From: Pseudoalteromonas rubra
GTDB taxonomy: Bacteria; Pseudomonadota; Gammaproteobacteria; Enterobacterales; Alteromonadaceae
Direction: 5' to 3'
Assembly (NCBI RefSeq): GCF_000238295.3
Contig: NZ_AHCD03000027.1
Coordinates: forward strand, 62,001-126,000
Length of the DNA: 64,000 nucleotides
Shown here piece by piece: positions 1-8,375 of the stretch. Both the position numbers and the translations under genes were made by a program. The notes beneath the pieces are model-generated. The model ran no database searches and had not been told where the DNA came from. It saw nothing but the letters and a program-made list of their open reading frames with translations. The stretch's first letter is position 1, and each line of letters opens with the position of its first letter.

Positions 1-923
1 TCGTCAATGGCACGACGATACACCTGCGCGGTTCTGGCGACGTAGTAGAAGGATTTAGTGCGGCCTTCTATTTTCAGGCTGTGTACACCCATCTTGGTCA
101 GTTGGTCAACATATTGCACGGCACGCAGATCTTTGGAGTTCATAATGTAAGTGCCATGCTCATCTTCAAATGCAGGCATATATTCTCCCGGGCGCCCTTG
201 CTCTTCGAGCATAAACACCTGATCAGTCGGCTGTCCGTCTCCCAGGGTCGGGATCACCTGTTGCGGGTCGATTTTGTGCACCACATCGCCCGTTGCCGTT
301 TCCTGTCCTGACTTAACATCGTAGCTCCAGCGACACGCATTGGTACAGGTCCCCTGATTTGGGTCTCGTTTGTTGATGTAGCCTGACAGCAGGCAACGCC
401 CGGAGTAAGCCATGCACAGTGCACCATGTACGAATACTTCCAGTTCGGTATTCGGGCACAGAGTGCGGATTTCGGCAATTTCTTCCAGTGACAGTTCCCG
501 TGACAGGATCACGCGCTCGATCCCTTGTTTTGCCCAGAATTGCACGGCAGCATAGTTGACAGCGTTGGCTTGGACCGACAAATGGATGGGCATGTCAGGC
601 CATTTTTCACGTACTAGCATGATGAGGCCCGGATCTGACATGATCAGGGCATCCGGTTGCATGGCAATGACTGGCTCGATATCGCGCAGGTAGGTTTTCA
701 CCTTGCCGTTATGCGGAGCAATGTTAGACACCACATACAGCTTTTTATTCTGCTGGTGGGCTTCGTTGATGCCAATTTCGAGATTGGCCAGGTCGAATTC
801 ATTGTTACGCACGCGCAGGCTGTAGCGTGGCTGGCCGGCATAAACGGCATCGGCACCATACGCAAAAGCGTAACGCATATTCTTTAAACTACCTGCGGGT
901 GAAAGGAGCTCAGGTACAAACAT
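1..923 (-). CDS. trhP: tRNA 5-hydroxyuridine hydroxylase TrhP (U32 peptidase family), 3' part missing
   Basis: Partial gene running off the left edge; about 307 codons of the roughly 450 usual for YegQ/TrhP are present. The protein opens with FVPELLSPAGSLKNMRYAFA and then YGADAVYAGQPRYSLRVRN, the hallmark N terminus of the family. The U32 signature is visible as FVHGALCMAYSGRCLLSGY, with the cysteines expected of the family, followed by NKRDPNQGTCTNACRW. The family is required for the first step of 5-hydroxyuridine formation at U34 of tRNAs, using prephenate, and is thought to carry an Fe-S centre. I chose the ATG at 923 because a GAGG lies about 7 bases upstream and the protein then begins MFVPELLSP as in relatives; an in-frame ATG at 935 is the alternative. 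A short reading frame ends just upstream (see findings). Confidence 0.93.
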   Translation of the reverse strand, partial: MFVPELLSPAGSLKNMRYAFAYGADAVYAGQPRYSLRVRNNEFDLANLEIGINEAHQQNKKLYVVSNIAPHNGKVKTYLRDIEPVIAMQPDALIMSDPGLIMLVREKWPDMPIHLSVQANAVNYAAVQFWAKQGIERVILSRELSLEEIAEIRTLCPNTELEVFVHGALCMAYSGRCLLSGYINKRDPNQGTCTNACRWSYDVKSGQETATGDVVHKIDPQQVIPTLGDGQPTDQVFMLEEQGRPGEYMPAFEDEHGTYIMNSKDLRAVQYVDQLTKMGVHSLKIEGRTKSFYYVARTAQVYRRAID

Positions 924-935
924 CTCAAACCTCAT

Positions 936-1190
936 ACATTGAACTGATTACGGGTCAGCTGTTGGGGTAAATCAATCGCCTGTTTGGCCCGTACTTCATA
1001 CAGTACAAGGGCTTGGGCAATTGGGTTAAATCAAAAAGCGGCGCAGTATAGGGCAAGGTTTACTGGGATGATTTGACCTGGATCAGGTTTTTCCGGATCT
1101 GCGGGATAGCCGACTCCAATGCTGTAACGGCAGGTTGCGTTTCACACAAAATCAAAGCGGGACGGAAATAGTAGGTTTTTACATCTAAAA
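936..1190. other. Intergenic region between trhP and ndk
   Basis: About 310 bases separate trhP from ndk. The only items I see are a short start-less reading frame on the minus strand (932-1012) that ends against the trhP start, and the ndk promoter at its right end. Longer minus-strand frames here have no coding character. Confidence 0.5.
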
Positions 1191-1194
1191 CGCG

Positions 1195-1200
1195 TATAAT
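1195..1200 (+). promoter_or_regulatory. Putative sigma70 -10 box of ndk
   Basis: A perfect TATAAT lies 45 bases before the ndk ATG. No good -35 hexamer stands at 16-18 bases upstream, so only the -10 element is supported. Confidence 0.45.
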
Positions 1201-1244
1201 TCGCGCCCGTATAAATTCATTAATTTCATTTTGGAGCAAAAAAG

Positions 1245-1676
1245 ATGGCTTTAGAGCGTACTTTTTCAATCGTTAAGCCTGATGCGGTAGCTAAAAACCA
1301 CATCGGTGCAATCTACAACCGTTTCGAGTCTGCTGGTCTGAAGATCGTTGCAGCTAAAATGATCCACCTTTCTCAAGAGAAAGCGGAAGGTTTCTACGCT
1401 GAGCACAAAGAGCGTCCTTTCTTCGGTGCTTTGGTTGAGTTCATGACATCTGGTCCAGTAATGGTTCAGGTACTTGAAGGTGAAGATGCAATCCGTAAAA
1501 ACCGTGAAATCATGGGTGCAACTAACCCAGCTGAAGCGCTAGCGGGTACGCTACGTGCTGATTACGCTGACAGCATCGACGAAAATGCGGTACACGGTTC
1601 AGACGCTCCAGAGTCTGCTGCACGTGAAATCGCTTACTTCTTCACTGAAGAAGAGCTGTGCGCACGTACTCGTTAA
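1245..1676 (+). CDS. ndk: Nucleoside diphosphate kinase
   Basis: Transfers the gamma phosphate of ATP to nucleoside diphosphates through a phosphohistidine, balancing NTP and dNTP pools in the cytosol. The 143-residue length matches the bacterial family. Visible are the opening ERTFSIVKPDAVAKNHIG, the nucleotide-binding RPFFGALVEFMTSGPV and the active-site segment NAVHGSD with the catalytic histidine. The ATG at 1245 follows GGAGCAAAAAAG, a good ribosome binding site. It is monocistronic: its own -10 box upstream and a terminator downstream. In many gammaproteobacteria ndk sits at the end of the isc operon; here it stands apart from isc, which is at 44.4-49.8 kb. Confidence 0.97.
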   Translation: MALERTFSIVKPDAVAKNHIGAIYNRFESAGLKIVAAKMIHLSQEKAEGFYAEHKERPFFGALVEFMTSGPVMVQVLEGEDAIRKNREIMGATNPAEALAGTLRADYADSIDENAVHGSDAPESAAREIAYFFTEEELCARTR

Positions 1677-1698
1677 TTCGAGCACTGTGACATGAAAG

Positions 1699-1722
1699 AA
1701 GGGCCTTAGCGCCCTTTTTTCG
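1699..1722 (+). terminator. Rho-independent terminator of ndk
   Basis: Stem AAGGGC (1699-1704) pairs with GCCCTT (1711-1716) over a 6-base loop, followed by a run of T to 1720. Confidence 0.75.
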
Positions 1723-1784
1723 TCCCTGATGTATTTTACTAAGCCTGAATGCAACATGCAGCGGGCTTAGCAAAGTATTCAGAT

Positions 1785-1813
1785 TTGAAAGCGCTGGTTG
1801 AATTTTGTACAAT
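1785..1813 (+). promoter_or_regulatory. Sigma70 promoter of rlmN
   Basis: TTGAAA (1785-1790), a 17-base spacer and TACAAT (1808-1813), about 50 bases before the rlmN start. Confidence 0.7.
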
Positions 1814-1864
1814 TTGGCGCTTTATTAAATTTGCACTGGCCGTCATCTGATCTGGGGTTGTTTC

Positions 1865-2995
1865 ATGACTACGACTGAGAAAAAAATTAACTTACTTGAT
1901 TTAAATCGCGAGGGGATGCGCGAGTTGTTTGCATCATACGGTGAAAAACCGTTTCGCGCCGATCAGGTCATGAAATGGATTTACCACTTCGGCATCGATA
2001 ACTTCGATGACATGAGCAATATTAACAAAAAGCTGCGTGCCAAGTTGCAGGCAGAATGTGAGATCCGCGCACCTGAGATCTCAGTGCGCCAGCAAGCCAG
2101 TGATGGCACCATTAAGTACGCGCTTGTACTGGATGGCGGACAGGAAGTGGAAACTGTGTGGATCCCGGAAAAAGACCGTGCCACTTTGTGTGTCTCGTCT
2201 CAGGTTGGCTGTGCACTGGAGTGTACCTTCTGCTCAACCGCGCAACAGGGCTTTAACCGTAACCTCAAGGTCAGTGAGATCATTGGCCAGGTGTGGCGCG
2301 TGGCCAAAGATATCGGCTTGCACGATGGCGATAGCACTAAACGCCCGATCACCAATGTGGTCATGATGGGTATGGGTGAGCCGCTGCTCAACATCAACAA
2401 CGTAGTGCCAGCAATGGAACTGATGATGGATGACTGGGCATTTGGCTTGTCCAAACGTCGTGTGACCTTGAGTACCTCAGGTGTGGTGCCGGCGCTGGAT
2501 ATTCTGAAAGAAAAAATTGATGTGGCCTTGGCAATTTCTCTGCATGCGCCAAATAACCCGCTACGTGATGAGTTGGTGCCGATCAATAAAAAGTATCCAA
2601 TTGAAGAGTTCCTGGCGGCCTGTCGTCGTTATATTGATGGTTCGAAAGCCAATAAAGACGTCACCATTGAATACGTCATGCTACAGGGCGTGAACGACAG
2701 CACCGATCATGCGCATGAATTGGTTCAAGTATTGAAAGGTACACCGTCTAAAATTAACCTGATCCCATTCAACCCGTTCCCGGGTAACGAGTATGGACGT
2801 TCGAGTAACAGCCGTATCGACCGTTTCTCTAAAGTACTTCAGGCAGCCGGGTTAACCTGTATCGTTCGTCGTACCCGTGGTGATGATATCGACGCCGCTT
2901 GTGGCCAGCTGGTTGGTGATGTGGTCGACAGAACCAAACGTCTTGCGAAGAAAAAGCAGCTGGAAGACAACGCCATAGCCGTGAAGGTTGGCTAA
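1865..2995 (+). CDS. rlmN: Dual-specificity 23S rRNA A2503 / tRNA A37 C2-methyltransferase
   Basis: Radical SAM enzyme that methylates C2 of A2503 in 23S rRNA and of A37 in some tRNAs. The CxxxCxxC cluster motif is plain as CALECTFCSTAQQGF, preceded by TLCVSSQVG, and the GEPLLN motif follows in MMGMGEPLLNINNV. An N-terminal RNA-binding segment (REGMRELFASYGEKPFRADQ) and the C-terminal conserved cysteine (DDIDAACGQL) are present. The 376-residue length is typical. The ATG at 1865 lies 51 bases after a good promoter. It begins the conserved order rlmN-pilW-rodZ-ispG-hisS. The 60-base gap to pilW and the lack of a terminator suggest some read-through. Confidence 0.97.
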   Translation: MTTTEKKINLLDLNREGMRELFASYGEKPFRADQVMKWIYHFGIDNFDDMSNINKKLRAKLQAECEIRAPEISVRQQASDGTIKYALVLDGGQEVETVWIPEKDRATLCVSSQVGCALECTFCSTAQQGFNRNLKVSEIIGQVWRVAKDIGLHDGDSTKRPITNVVMMGMGEPLLNINNVVPAMELMMDDWAFGLSKRRVTLSTSGVVPALDILKEKIDVALAISLHAPNNPLRDELVPINKKYPIEEFLAACRRYIDGSKANKDVTIEYVMLQGVNDSTDHAHELVQVLKGTPSKINLIPFNPFPGNEYGRSSNSRIDRFSKVLQAAGLTCIVRRTRGDDIDAACGQLVGDVVDRTKRLAKKKQLEDNAIAVKVG

Positions 2996-3130
2996 AAAAA
3001 GGGTGAAACTCGAACGCATTCGGGTAATATATGGGCATAGATCAACAGCGCTCTGGTGAGCTATGCCTGCGGCCTTGCGCCAATTGTGACTTGTCAATGC
3101 GCGCTTTTAACTAAAGTGTTTAGTTCAGCT

Positions 3131-4783
3131 ATGTTTTCATTGGTAAAAAGCTTCTCCTTTGAGGTCTCAAAGCGTGCTCAGGTTGCCCGTACCGGGTTGC
3201 TGTTGATACTGGGCGTGACACTCAGTGGTTGTGTGACCGAAACGCGTTATGCCAACAGCGACAAGCCGGTTGTGCAGAGTAAGGCGAGTCGCGAAGATGC
3301 TGCTAAAACGCGTATTTCACTGGCGCTACAATACCTGGCGAATGGCAATAATACCCAGGCCAAGTTTAATCTCGAACGAGCACTGACATTGGCACCACAA
3401 TTGCCCGAAGCACACTACTCACTGGCTTATTATTACGAGCAAGTTGGGGAGAATGCGCGTGCCGAGCAGGCCTATCAAAAAGCCCTCACACTTGCCCCGG
3501 AAGACCCAAACACGCTTAATAATTATGGCACTTTCCTGTGTCGCATCGGCAAATATGACGCCGCCACTGAGCAGCTGCTTAAAGCCATTGACATACCGAG
3601 CTATATCCGTGTTGCACAAAGCTATGAAAACCTTGCGATGTGTGCACTGCGCCAGGATAACTTCGAGCTGGCACTGGAGTATCTGGGCAGCGCTGAAAAA
3701 CACAATGGGCAGCGTCAGTCGACTTTGCTACTGATGGCTGGCTTGCACTATGCGAAAAGTGAGTTGCATCGCGCAGAGGAAGTACTGAAGGTGTACGGCG
3801 ACCGTGGGTTTGTCTCTGCGCGTGGGTTATTACTGTCTCATTTATTGGAAGTACGCAAAGGCCATTTGCAACAAGCAGAAGAAACCGCGACTTTGCTGCT
3901 ACAGACGTATCCGGAGTCGCCCCAGGCGGCACTGGTGCTTCAGCAACGTCTGAAAGACAGTGAATTTGAGCGTCTGAAAGAGCAATATCGTCAGGCCCAG
4001 TTGACAAAAATTACCCACAAGTCGCCAACGCATTTGGTGGCTGAACCCAAGATCAAGGTGCGTCGAAAAGTCGAACCGGCCAGTCCTCGGCCTCAGACAC
4101 TTGCGCTTGCGCCGGTTGTATCTGAACCCGCACAGCAACCGGTACCAACATCAGCACGTTCGTTGCGTGCACAGCAGTTCACTCAGAATTCACCCGCGCA
4201 GGCTACAGTAACGGCTCAGAGTGTGCCTGATAAAGCCGCAGACACCGTTAAACCAGGTGCATCAGATACAAGAGGACAGGTGGTCTTTTATGAGCCTGAT
4301 CCGACTGATATCGCCTTTTCAGCGCCTTCTGCACGCACCAGGGACGCGGCCGTAGTAACCGATAAGCCTACAGATAGCTGGCTTGCGCAACTTCCCGCAG
4401 AGCCTGTGGCAGAAACTGTGCAGGGCCGTACTGTTGGAGGCCTGCTGAATACCGACCTGATGCTACCTAGTATTCCTCAGCACATCATCAGGTTGGGGGA
4501 AAACCTGTTCAGTGTTTCAGTGAAGTACAACCTGAAGTTAGAAAAGCTGATGGCATGGAATAATTTACGTGAGTCGGACCAGCTGTCGATTGGTCAGGTG
4601 GTGTATTTGAACGATCCTAAGATTGTACACACCATAGGTCAGGGCCAGTCGCTATTCGACATTGCAATGGAATATAATCTCCAGATTGACGACCTGATGC
4701 GGTGGAACAAATTGACCCCGGATATCGTCTTACAACCAGGGCGACATCTCTTAATCGTGGATCCAGATAACTATACCTTATGA
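3131..4783 (+). CDS. pilW: PilW/PilF-like type IV pilus TPR lipoprotein with C-terminal LysM pair
   Basis: The position between rlmN and rodZ and the TPR array identify it as the PilW/PilF pilotin-like lipoprotein that helps assemble the type IV pilus secretin in the outer membrane. From ATG 3131 it has a hydrophobic stretch ending in the lipobox GVTLSGC (Cys at residue 34), TPR repeats at about residues 60-290 (for example AQAKFNLERALTLAPQLPEA and ARAEQAYQKALTLAPEDPN), a low-complexity Pro/Ala/Gln-rich linker at about 300-455, then two LysM domains: about 463-507 (IIRLGENLFSVSVKYNL) and 508-550 (HTIGQGQSLFDIAMEYNL). PilW/PilF is usually near 250 residues, so the 550-residue form with LysM modules is an extended architecture that should bind peptidoglycan. 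An upstream in-frame start at 3056 would disrupt the signal peptide. It overlaps rodZ by ATGA. Confidence 0.85.
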   Translation: MFSLVKSFSFEVSKRAQVARTGLLLILGVTLSGCVTETRYANSDKPVVQSKASREDAAKTRISLALQYLANGNNTQAKFNLERALTLAPQLPEAHYSLAYYYEQVGENARAEQAYQKALTLAPEDPNTLNNYGTFLCRIGKYDAATEQLLKAIDIPSYIRVAQSYENLAMCALRQDNFELALEYLGSAEKHNGQRQSTLLLMAGLHYAKSELHRAEEVLKVYGDRGFVSARGLLLSHLLEVRKGHLQQAEETATLLLQTYPESPQAALVLQQRLKDSEFERLKEQYRQAQLTKITHKSPTHLVAEPKIKVRRKVEPASPRPQTLALAPVVSEPAQQPVPTSARSLRAQQFTQNSPAQATVTAQSVPDKAADTVKPGASDTRGQVVFYEPDPTDIAFSAPSARTRDAAVVTDKPTDSWLAQLPAEPVAETVQGRTVGGLLNTDLMLPSIPQHIIRLGENLFSVSVKYNLKLEKLMAWNNLRESDQLSIGQVVYLNDPKIVHTIGQGQSLFDIAMEYNLQIDDLMRWNKLTPDIVLQPGRHLLIVDPDNYTL

Positions 4784-5766
4784 ACGAAGCAGAATTAGAT
4801 ACAGAAAATAGCAGCGATTTATTGTCGCTTGGACAAACTCTGGCCAAAGCCAGACATGACAGGGGTGTCAGCTATGAAGAGATCACCACACGGTTGAAGC
4901 TCAGTGAAACCCAGATCAACAAATTAGAGCAGGACGACTATCAGAACCTGGGTCCCGAAACTTTTGTACGGGGCTACATCAAGAGTTACTGTCATTTACT
5001 GGGCCTGGATGCGCAGGAAACACTGAAATTATATCAGTCTCCCGTTGTGCCTGAACAGAAAGGCAAAATGAAGAGCTTTTCTCGCCGTACGGAGAAAGAA
5101 GCGCACGACAACCGCCTGATGTGGTTCAGCTATGCAGTCTTGATCCTGGTCGTGGGCAGCTCCGCGATTTGGTTCTGGCAAAACAGCAGCTCTCAGAGCG
5201 AGATCACACCAGGTGATGCCCGGGATATACCTCAGGCCAATGTTGTTTCAGGCGATGGGCAAAATGACGAGCAGAGCGCATTGCAAGCTGTGGCAGATGA
5301 ACCTGATACAGTGACTCCTGAGTATCAGCCTGACAGTGCTAGTGAGCCCGAAAAACCGGCCATAGATATGACCCAGGAGCCTGCGTCAGAGCCTGCATCA
5401 GAGCCATCTCAAGAGGCCACACAACCAGCGCCAGAAACGAGCGCAATCATACAAAACGATGCCGTTGCAGAGGTGCAAGCTGCACCCGCGACCGAGCGTA
5501 ATCCTCAGCCAGAGCTTGAGCAGAACACCATTGTGATGGTGTTTAAAGAAGACAGCTGGGTAGAGATCTTCGATGCCAGTCAGGAGCGCGTTGCTTTTGG
5601 GGTGAAGAAAGCCGGGTACACCATGACCGTCAGTGGGCAGGCCCCGTTTTCCGTCGTACTGGGCAAACACCTTGCCGTGAGCATCACACTCGATGGCGCA
5701 GCTGTGGATATTTCCGGCTTGCCGCGCAATCGTTTAGCCAAATTTAATTTACCGTTAGCAGAGTAA
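4780..5766 (+). CDS. rodZ: Cytoskeletal protein RodZ
   Basis: Inner-membrane partner of MreB that maintains rod shape. The N-terminal cytoplasmic HTH (residues about 14-80, with LGQTLAKARHDRGVSYEEIT and ETFVRGYIKSYCHLLGLD) is followed by a basic stretch (KSFSRRTEKEAHDNR), one transmembrane helix at about 112-132 (LMWFSYAVLILVVGSSAIWF), a Glu/Pro/Ala/Ser-rich periplasmic linker at about 150-245, and a C-terminal DUF4115 domain from about 250 (VFKEDSWVEIFDASQERVAF). Its start codon overlaps the pilW stop (ATGA), and ispG follows 5 bases after its stop, so the three genes are probably co-translated from one message. Confidence 0.95.
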   Translation: MNEAELDTENSSDLLSLGQTLAKARHDRGVSYEEITTRLKLSETQINKLEQDDYQNLGPETFVRGYIKSYCHLLGLDAQETLKLYQSPVVPEQKGKMKSFSRRTEKEAHDNRLMWFSYAVLILVVGSSAIWFWQNSSSQSEITPGDARDIPQANVVSGDGQNDEQSALQAVADEPDTVTPEYQPDSASEPEKPAIDMTQEPASEPASEPSQEATQPAPETSAIIQNDAVAEVQAAPATERNPQPELEQNTIVMVFKEDSWVEIFDASQERVAFGVKKAGYTMTVSGQAPFSVVLGKHLAVSITLDGAAVDISGLPRNRLAKFNLPLAE

Positions 5767-5771
5767 TCGTC

Positions 5772-6890
5772 ATGTTTTCAGAATCACCGATCAAACGTAG
5801 AAAATCCACGCGTATTAATGTGGGGAATGTGCCCATCGGGGACGGAGCACCGATCGCCGTGCAGTCGATGACCAATACCAATACCCTGGACGTGGACGCC
5901 ACTGTGGCTCAGATCCGGGCGATTGCCGATGCCGGCGCGGACATTGTGCGGGTCTCTGTTCCGACTATGGAAGCCGCAGAAGCGTTTAAGAGCATCAAAG
6001 AACAGTCCGAGATACCGCTGGTCGCCGACATTCATTTTGATTATCGAATCGCCCTGAAAGTGGCTGAGTATGGTGTGGATTGCTTACGCATCAACCCAGG
6101 TAACATCGGCAATGAAGAGCGTATTCGTGCAGTCGTTGATGCTGCTCGTGATAAGAACATTCCGATCCGTATCGGAGTGAATGGCGGCTCGCTGGAGCGG
6201 GATCTGCAGGAAAAATATGGCGAACCTACGCCAGAAGCTTTGCTTGAGTCAGCGATGCGTCATGTTGAGATCTTACAGCGGCTCGACTTTGATCAATTTA
6301 AAGTCTCGGTTAAAGCGTCAGACGTTTTCTTAGCGGTTGGGGCATATCGCCTGTTGGCCAAAGAAATTGACCAACCACTGCATTTGGGGATCACTGAAGC
6401 CGGTGGGATGCGTGCCGGTTCGGTCAAGTCGGCAGTGGGCTTAGGTATGCTGTTGGCTGAGGGGATTGGTGATACGCTGCGGGTATCCCTGGCAGCCGAT
6501 CCAGTTCAGGAAGTCAAAGTAGGCTTTGATATTTTGAAGTCGCTGCGTATTCGTTCGCGCGGGATTAACTTTATTGCCTGTCCAAGTTGCTCCCGTCAGG
6601 AATTTGATGTGGTTAACACCATGAATCAACTGGAAGAACGCCTGGAAGACATCACAGCCCCAATTTCGGTTTCTGTAATCGGCTGTGTGGTAAATGGTCC
6701 GGGTGAGGCTTTGGTGAGCGATTTGGGTCTGGCAGGGGCAAACCGCCGTTCGGGCCTTTATATCAATGGTGAGCGTCAAAAAATGCGTATCGACAACGAT
6801 CACATCGTTGAACAGCTGGAAGAGCAGGTACGCAGCTATGTTGAAAAACAACAAAATGAACCCAAAATCGACGTCAAGATAGTCGAGTAA
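5772..6890 (+). CDS. ispG: 4-hydroxy-3-methylbut-2-enyl-diphosphate synthase (flavodoxin)
   Basis: Penultimate enzyme of the MEP isoprenoid pathway: converts MEcPP to HMBPP using a [4Fe-4S] cluster. The 372-residue length equals the E. coli type. The N-terminal TIM barrel shows GAPIAVQSMTNTNTLDVDAT and LVADIHFDYRIAL; the C-terminal cluster domain shows FIACPSCSRQEFDV and then VSVIGCVVNGPGEA, giving the three cysteine ligands. It follows rodZ by 5 bases, the standard gammaproteobacterial order. The cluster links it functionally to the isc operon further along the window. Confidence 0.97.
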   Translation: MFSESPIKRRKSTRINVGNVPIGDGAPIAVQSMTNTNTLDVDATVAQIRAIADAGADIVRVSVPTMEAAEAFKSIKEQSEIPLVADIHFDYRIALKVAEYGVDCLRINPGNIGNEERIRAVVDAARDKNIPIRIGVNGGSLERDLQEKYGEPTPEALLESAMRHVEILQRLDFDQFKVSVKASDVFLAVGAYRLLAKEIDQPLHLGITEAGGMRAGSVKSAVGLGMLLAEGIGDTLRVSLAADPVQEVKVGFDILKSLRIRSRGINFIACPSCSRQEFDVVNTMNQLEERLEDITAPISVSVIGCVVNGPGEALVSDLGLAGANRRSGLYINGERQKMRIDNDHIVEQLEEQVRSYVEKQQNEPKIDVKIVE

Positions 6891-6916
6891 GCGCGGCAGA
6901 CCCGGCAAACTAAGCG

Positions 6917-6944
6917 TTTACGTTTTAGCCGAGCTGGGTATAAT
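6917..6944 (+). promoter_or_regulatory. Sigma70 promoter of hisS
   Basis: TTTACG (6917-6922), 16-base spacer, perfect TATAAT (6939-6944), 80 bases before the hisS start. It allows hisS to be transcribed independently of ispG. Confidence 0.65.
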
Positions 6945-7023
6945 AGCGGGTTTATCAGATCTGGCTAAGTCATCGGGCTTAGCCAGCCGTTTCGTGTAAA
7001 AAATTAGATTACTAGGATTTTCA

Positions 7024-8301
7024 GTGGCAAAACAAATTCAGGCAATTCGAGGTATGAACGATTGTCTGCCGGGTGATACGCAAGTCTGGCAGAAGGTAGA
7101 ATCTATCTTACGTGACACAGTGGCATCTTTTGGATATCAGGAGATCCGCTTTCCTATCGTGGAATCCACCGAGTTATTCAAGCGCTCAATTGGTGAAGTC
7201 ACCGACATCGTTGAAAAAGAAATGTATACCTTCGAAGATCGTAATGGCGATCTCCTGACCTTGCGTCCTGAAGGCACCGCGGTTTGTGTGCGGGCCGGTA
7301 ACCAGAATGGCTTACTGTATAATCAGGAGCAGCGTTTGTGGTACATGGGACCTATGTTTCGTCACGAGCGTCCACAAAAGGGCCGCTACCGCCAGTTCCA
7401 TCAGTTTGGTGTAGAAACCTTTGGTGTGGCAAGTGCCGATATGGATGCTGAAGTGATCCTGATGACGGCGCGCCTGTGGCAGCAGTTTGGGATCAGCGAA
7501 TTTGTTCGCCTGGAACTCAACTCTTTGGGTTCAAATGAAGCGCGTGCAGCCTATCGTGAGGCTTTGATTGCGTTTCTTGAACAACACGAAGCGGATCTGG
7601 ATGAGGATTCAAAACGCCGCATGCACAGCAATCCGTTACGTGTGCTGGACAGCAAAAATCCGGACGTGCAGGCCATTTTGGTGAACGCGCCAAAATTGTC
7701 AGAATATCTGGACGAAGAGTCGCGCGAACATTTTGCAAATTTATGTGAACGTTTAGACGCCGCTGGCGTCGAATACCAGGTTAATGAAAAACTGGTACGC
7801 GGCCTGGATTATTATAACCGCACCGTATTTGAATGGGTAACCGACAGCTTAGGTGCTCAAGGTACTGTGTGTGCCGGCGGGCGTTATGATGGCCTGGTAG
7901 AGCAGGTTGGTGGTAAAGCGACGCCGGCTGTGGGCTTTGCAATGGGCATGGAGCGTCTTGTACTGATGTTACAAGAGCTTGAGCGTATCGGCACATTACG
8001 CCGTAATGCCGATGTATTCGTTGCAGCGATGGGCGAACAGGCTGGCATTCAGGCGCCGGTTATTGCGCAACAACTACGCAGTGAGATCCCAGGCCTGCGC
8101 GTACTGGTCAATGCCGGTGGCGGCAACTTCAAAAAACAACTGAAACGTGCGGATAAGAGCGATGCACAAGTTGCCCTGATTTTTGGCGAAGATGAATTGG
8201 CCGAAGGTAAGGTGACGGTTAAGTATCTCCGCGAACACAAAGAACAAGTTACCCTGACACTGGCAGAGGCAAAAAGCCTGTTGTCGGCGTTAGTGGATTA
8301 A
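7024..8301 (+). CDS. hisS: Histidyl-tRNA synthetase
   Basis: Class II aminoacyl-tRNA synthetase charging tRNA-His. It begins at GTG 7024 (AKQIQAIRGMNDCLPGD, the standard N terminus) with AGGA 8 bases upstream; no nearby ATG gives a better start. Motif 2 is seen as GPMFRHERPQKGRYRQF, and the HisRS-specific signatures as LVRGLDYYNRTVFEW and VCAGGRYDGLVEQVGG. The C-terminal anticodon-binding domain runs from about residue 325. The 425-residue length matches E. coli. yfgM follows after 74 bases. Confidence 0.97.
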   Translation: MAKQIQAIRGMNDCLPGDTQVWQKVESILRDTVASFGYQEIRFPIVESTELFKRSIGEVTDIVEKEMYTFEDRNGDLLTLRPEGTAVCVRAGNQNGLLYNQEQRLWYMGPMFRHERPQKGRYRQFHQFGVETFGVASADMDAEVILMTARLWQQFGISEFVRLELNSLGSNEARAAYREALIAFLEQHEADLDEDSKRRMHSNPLRVLDSKNPDVQAILVNAPKLSEYLDEESREHFANLCERLDAAGVEYQVNEKLVRGLDYYNRTVFEWVTDSLGAQGTVCAGGRYDGLVEQVGGKATPAVGFAMGMERLVLMLQELERIGTLRRNADVFVAAMGEQAGIQAPVIAQQLRSEIPGLRVLVNAGGGNFKKQLKRADKSDAQVALIFGEDELAEGKVTVKYLREHKEQVTLTLAEAKSLLSALVD

Positions 8302-8375
8302 GCGCCCAGGCGCAGTAAAGTCAGGCCAGTTATCTGAAAAGGGACTGGCTTTACGCTATTAATAAAGAGGTCAGA

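Noticed and set aside
1060..1269. 69-residue minus-strand frame across the ndk promoter
   Set aside because: It overlaps the ndk start and promoter, has no ribosome binding site and resembles no family.
3091..3117. Possible promoter TTGTCA...TAAAGT before pilW
   Set aside because: The spacing is only 15 and the -10 is poor.
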